A stretch of DNA of 64,000 nucleotides. Origin: Branchiostoma floridae. Lineage: Eukaryota > Chordata > Leptocardii > Amphioxiformes > Branchiostomatidae. Shown piece after piece: positions 44,262-56,514 of the stretch. Positions within the stretch are counted from its first letter, which is position 1. Each line of letters opens with the position of its first letter. The position numbers and the translations under genes were made by a program. The notes beneath the pieces are model-generated. The model had not been told where the DNA came from and ran no database searches. It saw only the letters and a program-made list of their open reading frames with translations. The DNA is taken from NCBI RefSeq assembly GCF_000003815.2, contig NC_049991.1, positions 20,131,600-20,195,599 of the forward strand. Reading direction: 5' to 3'.

Positions 44262-44341
44262 GTTACTCCACATTGGTTGTCAGCTACTTCTATTTCCTCA
44301 TACGTGATGACTAGTCGATTGTGAAGGGTTTCAATATATAA
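44262..44341 (-). promoter_or_regulatory. Core promoter of collagen-fibrinogen gene A
   Basis: On the minus strand a TATATATT box (44333-44340) is followed by ATCACGTATGAGGAAATAG and a CCAAT box (forward acattggttg). The same order of elements occurs before gene B. The start codon is about 260 bp downstream. The expected start of transcription is near 44305. Confidence 0.55.
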
Positions 44342-45488
44342 GGCCACAGCAAGTGAATATTATGGATGACATCAGCGAACTCATAATTTTTTTAAGAAAC
44401 AAAAAACAAGATTTTCCCCCAGCAAAAAGTGGTCAACATGACGAGAAAGTACCAAAATGGGAAAATATGTTATGGATACCTTATGATTGTGCTTGTAGAA
44501 ATAGCCATAACTGTAGTTGTAAAAGTAGAACCAGTTGATAGTTGTAAAGGTGGCACTGATTGATGTGGAATCCATGAGTGTGGTTGACAACTTGGTAAGC
44601 GATACCATGCTGCCCATTACAATAATGTCACTTACTACGCTCGTAAACTTCTTGAACACAGGAATTTAAGACTTTCTGTCGGCCATACTATGTTTAACAA
44701 ACAAACTTGCATGGTTGCAAAAATCATATGGTAACAATAAAGTGAAGACAAAAAATCATATGGTAACAACAAAGTGAAGACAATTATGGTAGTATTCGGT
44801 ACAACAGCTTTACAGGCCAAAGATCAATACGCATTCTGGAAAATCATTCAGTTTTAATTTGAAAACTCGAGAAGGCCTGGATGGATTGTATTAAACCCTT
44901 GTCCTTTTTGCCAATTTAACTCCCCTGAGCTGGTTGATTAATCAGATCGGTAAAACTTGACCTGTTCTGTGCTGCTGCTGCAGATTTACTTCCCCAATCA
45001 ATACGGTTTGCTGCAGTATGCTACATTTAATTGATAAATATCCCGATTGCAAACCGATGAAGATACCGGACCCATATACAGTCTTACATATGTGCGGCCC
45101 TTATATATATATATATACATATACGTAATCAGCTGGACAAGGTTAATATTTGGTATGTGAAGCATTGCTGATTAGATTAAGAATCCCTGGCGGCTTGTTA
45201 CGGTACTGCAGCGTAATTTCCAGTTTTGATTTCTTGTATGGAGCTGGAACATTAATCTAATACTTTATTCGGTTTCTAATCTCATTAAACATTGCTCAAG
45301 AAAATGGCATAAGCTGAAAGAGCCACACCTCAATGATGTAATGTATGTTTTGTGGTGGTTATTGCGTATCGTTCGTTTGTTCGTTCGTCGTAGGGGCAGC
45401 ACAACATGTTATGCTGACTCAATAGGCTTTTAGTCCCCTGGCGGCGCCTATCTCCTCTCCGGGGCATATTGCGTATGGAGCTCATGTT
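44342..45488. other. Intergenic DNA between the two collagen-fibrinogen genes
   Basis: Upstream of gene A and downstream of gene B. Contains a 26-29-bp tandem pair (aaaatcatatggtaacaa at 44725 and 44752) and a (ta)n run near 45103-45125. No supported gene. Confidence 0.6.
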
Positions 45489-48400
45489 TTAGTTAATAGG
45501 TCTGATCTTCATGACAGACGACTTAATGGAGAAACTATAACCTGCCCAAGCTTCCCATTCTATACCGTGCGACTCACTCCCCCCACCGCCATGCTTGTAC
45601 GGCGCGTTCAGGTTAGCGTTGTCACAATGTCCATACCACCAACCACCACGACCATGGACAGTGGCGCAGTGACTCGAATGATCGTCATTATCCTGGTCGT
45701 GTGTCGAAAAGCGGCGACCATCATGGTGTCTCAACCCCCTCCCACCATCCCCAGCAGTGCCGCTATAGGTGCCAATATGCAGCCTGTATTTTGCCGCTTC
45801 ATCCTCGATATAGAACACATCGTATTCGGCGTACACCGTATCCGAGGACCAATTTTCGAGATCGATTCGCATACGGTAGATTTTAGCACTAGAAATCTCA
45901 TAAATCTTGTCGTTTCCCAGCCAGAACTCACCATTAGGGGCCCCAAACCCATGTTTGTACGTTTGCCAGTCCCTACTAAAATCTACAGAACCGTCAAAGC
46001 GTTTTTGTATGACTGTCCATCCGCCGGTCCCGTCCTCCATCTCACAGTAGACTCGGAAAGGGAATCTGGAGCCGGCTGGTTGGATGATGTAGATACCGCT
46101 GGTGTTGTGGCCTGCCTTGTAGACGTCGTCACAATCTGAAAGTCATTTTAAGTTACGACAAATAGCAATTACTCCATCAACTGTATATGATTTAAGAAAC
46201 GGTCAGACATTTCAGGTAGCACCAGGTACCTTTCGTCAGTGGCATGATGTCACTGAAGAAAGGTAGTGGATGCTGGAATAATTAAGTCTTGGTATCATCC
46301 GGTTTCTACCGGGGCTCTTTTTATTCGCTGCCTTAAGTGAGTGCAAGGAGCCCATGTAAAAATCAGATGGTACCGCTATAAGTAATTACTATTAAGTCTG
46401 CATTATTACCTTTAGTTGATATCTACATTTCATTATCATTACACTTACTGTTATATCATATAAAAGGACGTTTACGCCATGCAGAAAGTAAAACTGCCAT
46501 GCATGTTTTATGTGCTGATACAAGCCAATGTTGCATAAAGCCCAGGCCTCGCTAAAGGGTCAAGTGTAAGTTATGAAGACTGTAGCAAAGCTAGAATATA
46601 AGGCAGGTTGATAGAGATTACCTTGTATTGGCGGAGGGTTAGGAGCATTTCTACAGCAATCACAGCTGCCAGGTGTGCCAGGAAGTCCGTCTCGGCCGTC
46701 TAACCCTTTGGAACCGGGTGGACCGACGACACCGGGTGAGCCAGAGGGACCAGGAGGGCCAGCGGCACCGGGTGAGCCAGAGGGTCCAGGTGGACCCGGA
46801 GGTCCGGGTGAGCCAGAAGGTCCAACACCTCCAGCAGGTCCATCGCGACCGTCTCTGCCAGGCATCCCGTCGCGACCGTTTGCTCCTGGGGGTCCCGTTG
46901 GACCGTCTTTACCCGGGGGCCCCTGTGTACAACCTGTACATAATCAGGTACATAAATAAGGAATCTTGGTAGATTTGCTAACATAGGAGATTTTTGTAAA
47001 GAATATGAAATGTTCTTGAGTCTTAAAAACCCACTGCTATGGCCTTAAGCAACATATTTCTCGAATTCGCCCGCTAATTTTTTTTCGATGTGCCAAACAA
47101 CAGAAAAAGAAAAAAAGAACAATACAAAAGGATCACATATATGTTACCATTCACGGTGTCAATACACCATAAATGTTAATATTTGGGCAGCAACAGTTAA
47201 AATGCCATTCTCTACCTAGTTAAGTCAGTTTTTTTTTCTTTTAATGCATTAAAATTTGTAGGTGGAGAGCCAGACCAGTGAACTAGCCACGGGATCGAAA
47301 AGATAGATCAAATGTTAGACATCCTATATAGATATCAATACACACGACCAATTTTTACTTCCTTACCCCCGAACGGCAGAGTGAGAGAGTTGGCGGCTCT
47401 CTTCGCCCTGCGGCGGTCGGTGGGATCAGACAGGACGGGCGGCCGGGCCCCGCTCTCCGGCCCGTCTGCTGCAGGACGGAGCGGCCCGGGACGGAACACC
47501 ACGTCGGTCGACTGAGAAAAAATGGAAAGAAAAACCGTTTAGTCAATAACACCATAAGAACACCACATCAAGTCAGTTGATAACTTCGAGTTTTTTTTTT
47601 AATGTTAAAATCTTCATGGCACTGAATATAAACATTCTTTGGCAATGCTACAGGTCTGGGCCTCACTGGGTGGAACGCTTTGTAGCTCCGCTTAGACAAA
47701 GAAGCTTGAACACAACCAAAATGCTTTTGAAAACATTTAAAACATTTTAAAACTTTCTGTCACTTACTTTAAAATCCAAGCACATGAAACTCGTCACTGT
47801 TAAGTTTCTGAAATTAATAACTTTTTCAATAAATATCTATCATTGATACATTTCCCATCTCCCTGCTAACCCTTCCCAATCGCTGACGTTTGCCTGTATA
47901 AAACAGTTGAAATTTGTTCTGATAACGTCACAAAGGGCTACTTTTTAAAACAATGGAGTGAAATCCAACGACAATAGGCACAAGGCCAAAACAAACAAAA
48001 AGAAACCTGTTGATATTCGCTTCAAAGTAACCCATGTAGAAAATTACCAAAACAAACTATGACCTTCTGGTGACTAGTTAGAGTCGAGACATCTAGTCAG
48101 CCGCATTAAATATGCCCTTTTGCACAGCTTTTCACAAACTGCCAACAATTATTCCACTCGGCCAGGTTTTGATACATGTACCTGTCTTCATGTCACGTAC
48201 ACCTACAAGATACATGTAGCCAAACATACAGAGCCATGAACTGCGGGAAACGTAAGACCAGTGTGATTAGTTTAATTCGTTCATAACAAAATGTGGACCA
48301 AATGCCGTTAACCTTTAGGGTGCAGAACAACAACAAACACAAATAACCTTTAATACCTCGATGTTCTCTGCACCGCTGTTGGCTTCCAACGTCTTGCCCT

Positions 48401-48638
48401 TCGTCAGATCCTCCAACGAAGCGATCCGCTGAAGAAGCTGGCCATTCTGCTGATTGAGATCGTCAAAACACTGCTTGAGTTGCCAGTTCTGCAGCAGCAG
48501 CACCACCACCAGCGCCGAGACGCCCAGCACGACTGCGGCGGCGAGCACGCCCTGGAGCCCCACCGGGCGCACACGGGACCGCCGGTCCACATGCACGGGC
48601 CCGCCCAGGCCACTGTCAATCAGCTTTTCTGAGCTCAT
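45489..48638 (-). CDS. Type II membrane collagen-fibrinogen protein B (ficolin/FIBCD1-like)
   Basis: Four exons: 48357-48638, 47367-47511, 46622-46933, 45489-46135, giving 461 residues. The architecture matches gene A: cytosolic tail, transmembrane helix about 28-49, a longer coiled-coil-like stem ([16 protein letters not shown]), one furin-type RRRAKR (R132), 28 unbroken Gly-X-Y triplets (147-230), a CDCC linker, then the fibrinogen domain with [11 protein letters not shown] and [10 protein letters not shown]. The differences from A are a single furin module, an extra Cys just outside the membrane (QCFDD), and Tyr replaced by Asp in the tail motif. It is a tandem duplicate of A, same strand, about 1.4 kb apart. 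Binding specificity cannot be read from the sequence. Confidence 0.88.
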
Positions 48639-48777
48639 TATCAACAACTGGCAGCGAACTAGAGACCTCTCAAACACACCGATGTCACTTTAGAGAGCTG
48701 AAGTGGTGTACGCCACGGTCTAACCCGTCTTAGTAATCTGCAGTAACTGAAGATTTTGGAAGAAAACCTGACTATAA

Positions 48778-48841
48778 AGTCCCTATTGGTTGTTTTTTAT
48801 CCACTGCCATTTCCTCATGCGTCATGGGTGTGAATATATAA
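48778..48841 (-). promoter_or_regulatory. Core promoter of collagen-fibrinogen gene B
   Basis: A minus-strand TATATATT (48833-48840), then ATGACGCATGAGGAAATGG, then CCAAT (forward ctattggttg), parallel the gene A promoter, though intervening sequence has diverged. The start codon is about 195 bp downstream of the TATA box. Confidence 0.55.
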
Positions 48842-50269
48842 TGAGCAATTCAATTGTTTGGGCTAATTATGTCGTGTTTTTGAGCTGCAACCCATGATGT
48901 CACAGGTCTATATTGAGGGACGTCACGTCATCGTTGTTTTCCCCAAACCAGTTGAACTGCCGACGTGGTTTTTTGCCTCGAGCGTCAACTTTAACCCAAG
49001 ACACAGTCTATACTGAGAGTAGTGTAAATGTGAACATTGTTGAATGTGAATTATGAAAATGATGACCTCATTTGCATAATTGATCAGAAAATGATGAAAT
49101 AGCTTTCTTTGATTAGACTGTAATGGGTTATGGTCCTTTGGCGAAGGTATGGTGTCGTGGAACAGTAGTTTGCTTTGTGATTGCCTATATTGTCGACTGA
49201 CACAGTCTCGTGTCAAGGCAAGTCAATTCGCAAATTGACTTGACATTTAAGACTATGAGAGCTGTTCTAAACAACAGCCAGCAATACACCGGGCCAAGTC
49301 GCGACACAGTATCCTTTCTAAATATGTTCTTTTTGTACTTACTTGAGAAAACATACTTTGTGGAATATAATCACTCAGTTCTCAACCGTTACACCTTGAA
49401 GGTAGTAGAACACAGTTTTCAACTTTTCACCCATGGATTTACATGGTTAAGGATCCCAAAGTGAGGAGGTTTGACGTCACCAAATTTACAGCAGGGTATG
49501 TAACAAGCAAATGTTTAAGTTCGAACGTTTAGGGTACAATCTACAAAATATGTGAGATTGAGCAAAAGTCTGTCAGCTCCTTCTGTTTTAAAAGTCACTT
49601 TTACTTGAACCCCATGCGGAGGTCATCATACTGCTGATGACGCACAGCAGTTGGCGGTAAAAGGAACCTGCTCGAACAAACATCGTAACCAACTCATAAC
49701 GTTACGGTCTCAATGCAAACGTTTTCCTTTACGTACCGTTCACCACAGCTTCAGACTCGCTGACGTGAGCAGAAGAGTTACAATGGCTCTGTCAAGTACT
49801 GTGACGAAGAATAAATAATGTGTTCTGATACCTTAAGACAAACCCTAAACTGACTGATTTATGTGCGTGTCCGTGCCCGTTGGGTTTATCCTACAGGGCT
49901 GTGATCAACAACTACATTCTCATTATTCTTGCCAACCATCTGAACTCACGTCTGAAGTTGTTTACATTCAAAGTGACGCCGCCTTTCTCAAAAATGCTTT
50001 CACAGGTCCCTTTTCGTGACTTTGATTTTTTGTGATTACATGATGTTCGCTGATTTGAAATTCAGCCTTATTTGAGTGATTTAACGTTGTAACACCCTGC
50101 GACGTTTTGGGGAAAGCTTTCGTTGGACAGGGCGACTATTCCCTCTTCGCAGCCAGGGGCCGAATTGTAAGGAACTTACAATCGGTGGGGCTAATCGCAA
50201 GGGTCTGAAATGGCAGTCTGTATACAGCACCCACTGGCGTCAATTCGACAGTATACGTAATCACCCCAA
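48842..50269. other. Intergenic DNA upstream of collagen-fibrinogen gene B
   Basis: Apart from the dispersed unit at 49025-49170 I see no gene or clear repeat. It ends at the target duplication of the foldback element. Confidence 0.6.
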
Positions 50270-50280
50270 GTGCCGATTGC

Positions 50281-53200
50281 GCATGGTCTTTTTAGCGAAT
50301 GCCCACAAACGCCCACTCTAGAGAAGTCCGCGCTGCACGAATCTCATTTTTTTTGCTTGGAATATGTCCACGTTGTGCTCCCATGTATTAATCCTGAGTT
50401 TCAAGTCAATCCATTGACCCGAAGTGACATAAATCAAAGTTTTCGATTCTCGATGGTCTTTTTAGCGAACGCCCAGCAAAATGTCTTTTTAGCGAATGCC
50501 CACTATATCCACAAAAATATCGGCCGTCGCGCAACGACACCTAAACCTACCGCCACAAACATGTTCAAGATGGTGTCCCATTGATGTGTACGGAGTTTCC
50601 GTGCTTTACAAGCACTTTAAGTCCCTGTTTTTGGTCAAAATGTACGGCGACGATACTACCATACTTTAACTATAGCAATTCAAAATGGCGGGCACTAGTC
50701 ATGTGACCTCCTTGCGGGACTGTTCTATAAGTATCGCGGGAGGGACTGTTGTAGCATAGCTTCTCATACAACCATTTTAGAGTGAATTCTGAACAAGATT
50801 TTCATTTCATAGTGCTATCATCTGACTGATATTTACAATGTGGTCATTTTTTCTGTGCTATTATTACCCAGGTTTGAGGAACTTAGTGCAAATTTGGATA
50901 TTGATTCACCTCAGTGCCCAATTAATGTACAAAAGGCTCAGACACATTAGTGTTATAAACCTGAATAGGGGCAGGTAACCAATACTAAAAAAAACATAGC
51001 TATTTATTATTAACAATACTATTTACATTATAATAATAAATCTTCACAAAACTGGACTTTTCTTCTCTTTATTTATCACAGAAACATTGTTACAATGAGG
51101 ATTTGATTAGATGAGTATCTGTTACAGTGTGTTCAAACTTATTTCAAATACAAAAATGTATTTCGTTTCACTTCCTAAATATTTTGGAAGTATTGGAAGA
51201 AGTTGACACATAAACAATATTAATTGCATTATTTATGTGCAGTAAAATGTGACCACATGATATCAATAGCCTAATAAAATGTTGGAACATGGCACAAGCG
51301 GGCTCCCCTTCTGAGTACAGAAAGGAAATGTTTTATAACATTTAGTTATGACGTAGAAAATTTCAATTGTAAAATGTACCTTTATTAACATTTACAATTG
51401 TTTTTTTCTCTTCTTAATAAATGACAACAATACAGGTAAGTAAGGTGCGTTTCCTTTTATAACAGGCCAGGTAAGACGCCGTACAGGTAAGTAAGGTGTG
51501 TTTCCTTTTATAGCAGACCAGGTAAGACACCGTACAGGTGAGTAAGGTGTGTTTCCTTGACTACAGACTAGGTAAGACACCTTACAGGTGAGCAACGTGT
51601 ATTTCCTTTCATTACAGACCAGGTAAGACACCGTACAGGTGAGTAATGTGTATTTCCTTTGATTACAGACCAGGTAAGACACCGTACAGGTGAGTACGGT
51701 GTGTTTCCTTGACTACAGACTAGGTAAGACACCGTACAGGTGAGTAACGTGTATTTCCTTTGATTACAGACCAGGTAAGACACCGTACAGGTTAGTAAGG
51801 TGTGTTTCCTTGACTACAGACTAGGTAAGACACCGTACAGGTGAGTAACGTGTATTTCCTTTGATTACAGACCAGGTAAGACACCGTACAGGTGAGTAAG
51901 GTGTGTTTCCTTGACTACAGGCCAGGTAAGACACCATACAGGTGAGTAACGTGTATTTCCTTTTATAACAGACCAGGTAAGACACCATACAGGTGAGTAA
52001 CGTGTATTTCCTTTCATTACAGACCAGGTAAGACACCGCACAGGTGAGTAAGGTATGTTTCCTTTGTCTATAGACCAGATAGGGTATTACACAGGTGAGT
52101 AAGGCGTCTTTCCTTTGCCTATATACCATATAGGCCATTATACAGGTGAGTAAGGCGTCTTTCCTTTGCCTATAGACCAGACAGGGTATTATGCAGGTGA
52201 GTAAAGCAACTTTCCTTTGCCTGTAGACCAGATAGGGTATTATACAGGTAAGTTAGGTGTCTTTCCTTCGCCTATATACCAGATGGGGCGTTATACAGGA
52301 AAGGAAGGAGCCTCTCCCTTGCCTATATACCAGATCGGCCATTATACAGGAGAAAAAGGTGTCTTTCCTGTGCCTATAGACCAGACAAGCCATTAAACAG
52401 GTAAAAAAGAAGTCCTTACTTTGCCTATAGACTAGACAGGGCATGCATACAGGAAAAGGAGAACAACCTTCCTTCGCCCATATGAGACCCNNNNNNNNNN
52501 NNNNNNNNNNNNNNNNNNNNNNNNNNNNNNNNNNNNNNNNNNNNNNNNNNNNNNNNNNNNNNNNNNNNNNNNNNNNNNNNNNNNNNNNNNGGCATTATAC
52601 AGGTAAGTAAGGTGTCTTTCCTGGCCGTATATACCAGATAGCCCATTATACAGGTGAATAAGGTGTCCCTCCTGTGCCTATAGACCAGATAGGCCATTAA
52701 ACAGGCAAGTAAGATGTCTCTACTGCGCCGATAGACCAGACAGGGTATCATACAGGTGAGTAGATCAACGTTCCTTGCACTATATGATACCATATAGGCC
52801 ATTATACAGGTGAGTAAAGCGTCTTTCCTTTCCCTATAGACCAGATAGGTATTAGACAGGTGAGTAAAGCCACTTACTTACCTGTATAATGCCCTATCTG
52901 GTCTATAGGCAAACGAAATACGCCTTACTCATCTGTATGTTGTCTTACCTGGTCTGTAATCAAAGGAAATACACGTTACTCACCTGTACGGTGTCTTACC
53001 TGGTCTGTTATAAAAGGAAACACACCTTACTTACCTGTATGGTGTCTTACCTGGCCTGTAGTCAAGGAAACACACCTTACTCACCTGTACGGTGTCTTAC
53101 CTGGTCTGTAATCAAAGGAAATACACGTTACTCTCCTGTACGGTGTCTTACCTAGTCTGTAGTCAAGGAAACACACCTTACTCACCTGTACGGTGTCTTA

Positions 53201-54597
53201 CCTGGTCTGTAATCAAAGGAAATACACGTTACTCACCTGAACGGTGTCTTACCTAGTCTGTAGTCAAGGAAACACACCTTACTCACCTGTACGGTGTCTT
53301 ACCTGGTCTGTAATCAAAGGAAACACACCTTACTCACCTGTACGGTGTCTTACCTGGTCTGCTATAAAAGGAAACACACCTTACTTACCTGTACGGCGTC
53401 TTACCTGGCCTGTTATAAAAGGAAACACACCTTACTTACCTGTATTGTTGTCATTTATTAAGAAGAGAAAAAAAACAATTTGTTTGCAAATGTTAATAAA
53501 GGTACATTTTACAATTGAAATTTTCTACGTCATAACTAAATGTTATAAAACATTTCCTTTCTGTACTCAGAAGGGGAGCCCGCTTGTGCCATGTTCCAAC
53601 ATTTTATTAGGCTATTGATATCATGTGGTCACATTTTACTGCACATAAATAATGCAATTAATATTGTTTATGTGTCAACTTCTTCCAATACTTCCAAAAT
53701 ATTTAGGAAGTGAAACGAACTACATTTTTGTATTTGAAATAAGTTTGAACACACTGTAACAGATACTCATCTAATCAAATCCTCATTGTAACAATGTTTC
53801 TGTGATAAATAAAGAGAAGAAAAGTCTAGTTTGGTGAAGAGTTATTATTATAATGTAAATAGTATTGTTAATAAATAGCTATGTTTTTTTAGTATTGGTT
53901 ACCTGCCCCTATTCAGGTTTATAACACTAATGTGTCTGAGCCTTTTGTACATTAATTGGGCACTGAGGTGAATCAATATCCAAATTTGCACTAAGTTCCT
54001 CAAACCTGGGTAATAATAGCACAGAAAAAATGACCACATTGTAAATATCAGTCAGATGATAGCACTATGAAATGAAAATCTTGTTCAGAATTCACTCTAA
54101 AATGGTTGTATGAGAAGCTATGCTACAACAGTCCCTCCCGCGATACTTATAGAACAGTCCCGCAAGGAGGTCACATGACTAGTGCCCGCCATTTTGAATT
54201 GCTATAGTTAAAGTATGGTAGTATCGTCGCCGTACATTTTGACCAAAAACAGGGACTTAAAATGCTTGTAAAGCACGGAAACTCCGTACACATCAATGGG
54301 ACACCATCTTGAACATGTTTGTGGCGGTAGGTTTAGGTGTCGTTGCTCGACGGCCGATATTTTTGTGGATATAGTGGGCATTCGCTAAAAAGACATTTTG
54401 CTGGGCGTTCGCTAAAAAGACCATCGAGAATCGAAAACTTTGATTTATGTCACTTCGGGTCAATGGATTGACTTGAAACTCAGGATTAATACATGGGAGC
54501 ACAACGTGGACATATTCCAAGCAAAAAAAATGAGATTCGTGCAGCGCGGACTTCTCTAGAGTGGGCGTTTGTGGGCATTCGCTAAAAAGACCCTCCC
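50281..54597. mobile_element. Foldback transposon with splice-signal minisatellite core
   Basis: Two outer arms of about 1.15 kb (50285-51430 and 53448-54592) are near-identical inverted copies. Between them lie inverted arrays of a 51-bp unit (51431-52876 and 52877-53447). The element is bounded by GTGCCGATTGC on both sides (50270-50280 and 54598-54608), an 11-bp target duplication. Ends carry GGTCTTTTTAGCGAA; a second and third copy lie at about 50455 and 50482, like subterminal transposase sites. No transposase is encoded, so it is non-autonomous. Long inverted ends and an 11-bp duplication suit a Mutator-like foldback element; that class is inference. A 100-base gap lies in the array. Confidence 0.85.
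51431..53447. repeat. 51-bp minisatellite arrays in inverted orientation
   Basis: The repeat unit runs from GTGAGTAAxGTG through TTTCCTTTGATTACAG and ACCAGGTAAGACAC to CGTACAG, 51 bp, with 50-bp variants. On the plus strand left of about 52877 each unit has a pyrimidine tract plus CAG, then two donor-like strings, AG/GTAAGA and CAG/GTGAGTA. Right of 52877 the array is inverted. Units near the axis (52080-52870) are diverged (ctttgcctatagaccagata). The copy number is uncertain because of 52491-52590 N. Confidence 0.9.
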
Positions 54598-54639
54598 GTG
54601 CCGATTGCATTGAACAGTACGGATATGAACCACTCACAC

Positions 54640-54905
54640 TGGGAAGGACCCCTTCTCTTATTGATAACTGTGGTGTTTTTTTTATCGTGCTCGAGCACAG
54701 GACCTCCATTTTATATCCTATCCGAAAGACGGCCCTAATCGAAGTTTAATAGGTACCCATTTCCATCTAAGTGAAGCGAGGAAAGTCCTATAAAGCGCGT
54801 TTCCTAAGGGCACAACGTCGGGGCATACCAGGGGGTTCTAACCCAGGACCTCTGGCTTCTGGGCCAAATACCTACCCCCGGTATCACTTAAACTTCTTGG
54901 CCAGC
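54640..54905 (-). mobile_element. tRNA-like SINE carrying the same central domain
   Basis: Forward gcacaggacctccattttat then atcctatccgaaagacgg matches the central block of the SINEs at 27.08 kb and 59.9 kb. On the minus strand ggtcctgggttagaacccc is a box-B-like sequence. It abuts the foldback element. Confidence 0.5.
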
Positions 54906-56280
54906 CTTATAATCTAATAACGGCAATGGTCTGCATTTGAGAACAAATGTCCATGCATTTGAATTAGTTTGATCTCAAGACGTACACTTGCTGTAATAAC
55001 AGTTTAAAAGTGAACACATACAATGCGTTTTTCTATTGATGTAATACTATGTTCTTGCTATGTTTACAAAAACTCAAAGGCATGAAAAAAGACCAAACGA
55101 AAATCGTCCCTTTCACCATTTATTTTTTCTTAAGCCTTACTATAACACCACACATTCTGGTAGATACTTCCTCTCTGGCCTGTGTTTACACAATCTCTTG
55201 CTGGCTGCGGTTAATGCCGGCGGCGACTGTAGAGCCGACCGCTAGAAGCGCGATTATAGTCAGGCTACTTCCACTCTAGATAGTATAAGCTGCTTATAAT
55301 CCTGCAAAGTCGAGATTCATCTTCACTGCACTTGAAAGTTCACCTGTGTTCGTGGAAGTCATTCTGGATCAATGGTGAACTTTAAGACGCAGATAGACCA
55401 CGTGACTAGGTGAGCAGTGGATCATACATGTACGTCACAGAAAGACTATGGCGCTCCCCGTCTCTGTTGTTTCTATCTGCATAACGTGACGTCATAGAAG
55501 TAGTGGATTGTTCATCCTTGACAGAATATAGTTGGACGGTAGAAGGTTTGGGTAACATAAGTCCACTTTTTTGTGCTGGATATCACAGATCAACTTTGAT
55601 CCAAGGTTGATCTTCCGTGTCAAGCCATACGCTTACTATACTAAGCGATCAATTAAAGTATTTCTTATAGCACTAGTAATATTGACTATACATATTTTAG
55701 CACTGATTTTACAGACTATGTCATTTTAAGATCTACCTTGATTATCCTGTCAGTTATCATTATAAAGTGGCCAAGATGTAGATGTAGACTACAAAGCCAT
55801 GCCTTGCTCTCTGGTCTTGTTACACTCTCCCTATTCATTATCAACTCATTTCTTCGGTTAACCACAGCAGATACCTATAAATTCTTAACTTGAAACTATT
55901 CATTCTTTGCCATAAACAGCAGACCTCAACTTAGCAATTGAAGCTTATATTCTACAGAAGTTGGATATATTCATCTAGCTCCATTCCACGTCATCTTTTT
56001 ATTCACTTGACTTGAAGAGATAATCGAAATCGACTAGCTCTAAGCTGAGTACAAGCTACATTCTACAATATCTACGTAAAATGCAAGTTGATTTACGTGT
56101 AGTTTTTTTCATCGTGCTATTACAGGATTTTCTATGTCCTTGTGTAGTAGCAGGTTCAATTTTTGCGATGTGTTATTGGCGCTGAATGTTGATTTATAAA
56201 GAGCCTTGTTATTTTCCTAGCCATGACATAGGTCATATATTATCATGGAAGCTCATCTGTGTTAGATGTCATCATAGTAC

Positions 56281-56487
56281 AAAGCTGAACTTTCTTCCAA
56301 CACAAAAGTACACACGGATTGCTGACGTACCGGGAAGTTCACGTGTTAACAAGATCACGCGTCCGTAACTCTCGCGAGGTTACGTTCTGAAGTGATTGAC
56401 CATCAGTACTGATCCTGAAGAAGGCAGCAGTGGTCGTTGAAAATTTGATCCATGTGTACTTTTGTGTTGGAAGAAAGTTTAGCTTTA
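56281..56487. repeat. Hairpin repeat with CTGAAGA...GAAA core
   Basis: Arms 56281-56320 and 56448-56487 (aaagctgaactttcttccaa / ttggaagaaagtttagcttt) are inverted copies. The core CTGAAGA (56415-56421) and GAAA (56439-56442) sit just before the right arm, as at 4126-4300. Immediately downstream of the VioB-like stop codon. Confidence 0.6.
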
Positions 56488-56514
56488 TACCAGGTCACAT
56501 ATTTTTAACGCCAA

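Noticed and set aside
51392-53618. Long open frames with repeated YLVCNQRKYTLLTC-type peptide
   Set aside because: They arise because the 51-bp minisatellite unit is a multiple of three. They lack a start context, vary by 50/51-bp frame jumps and run through both orientations.
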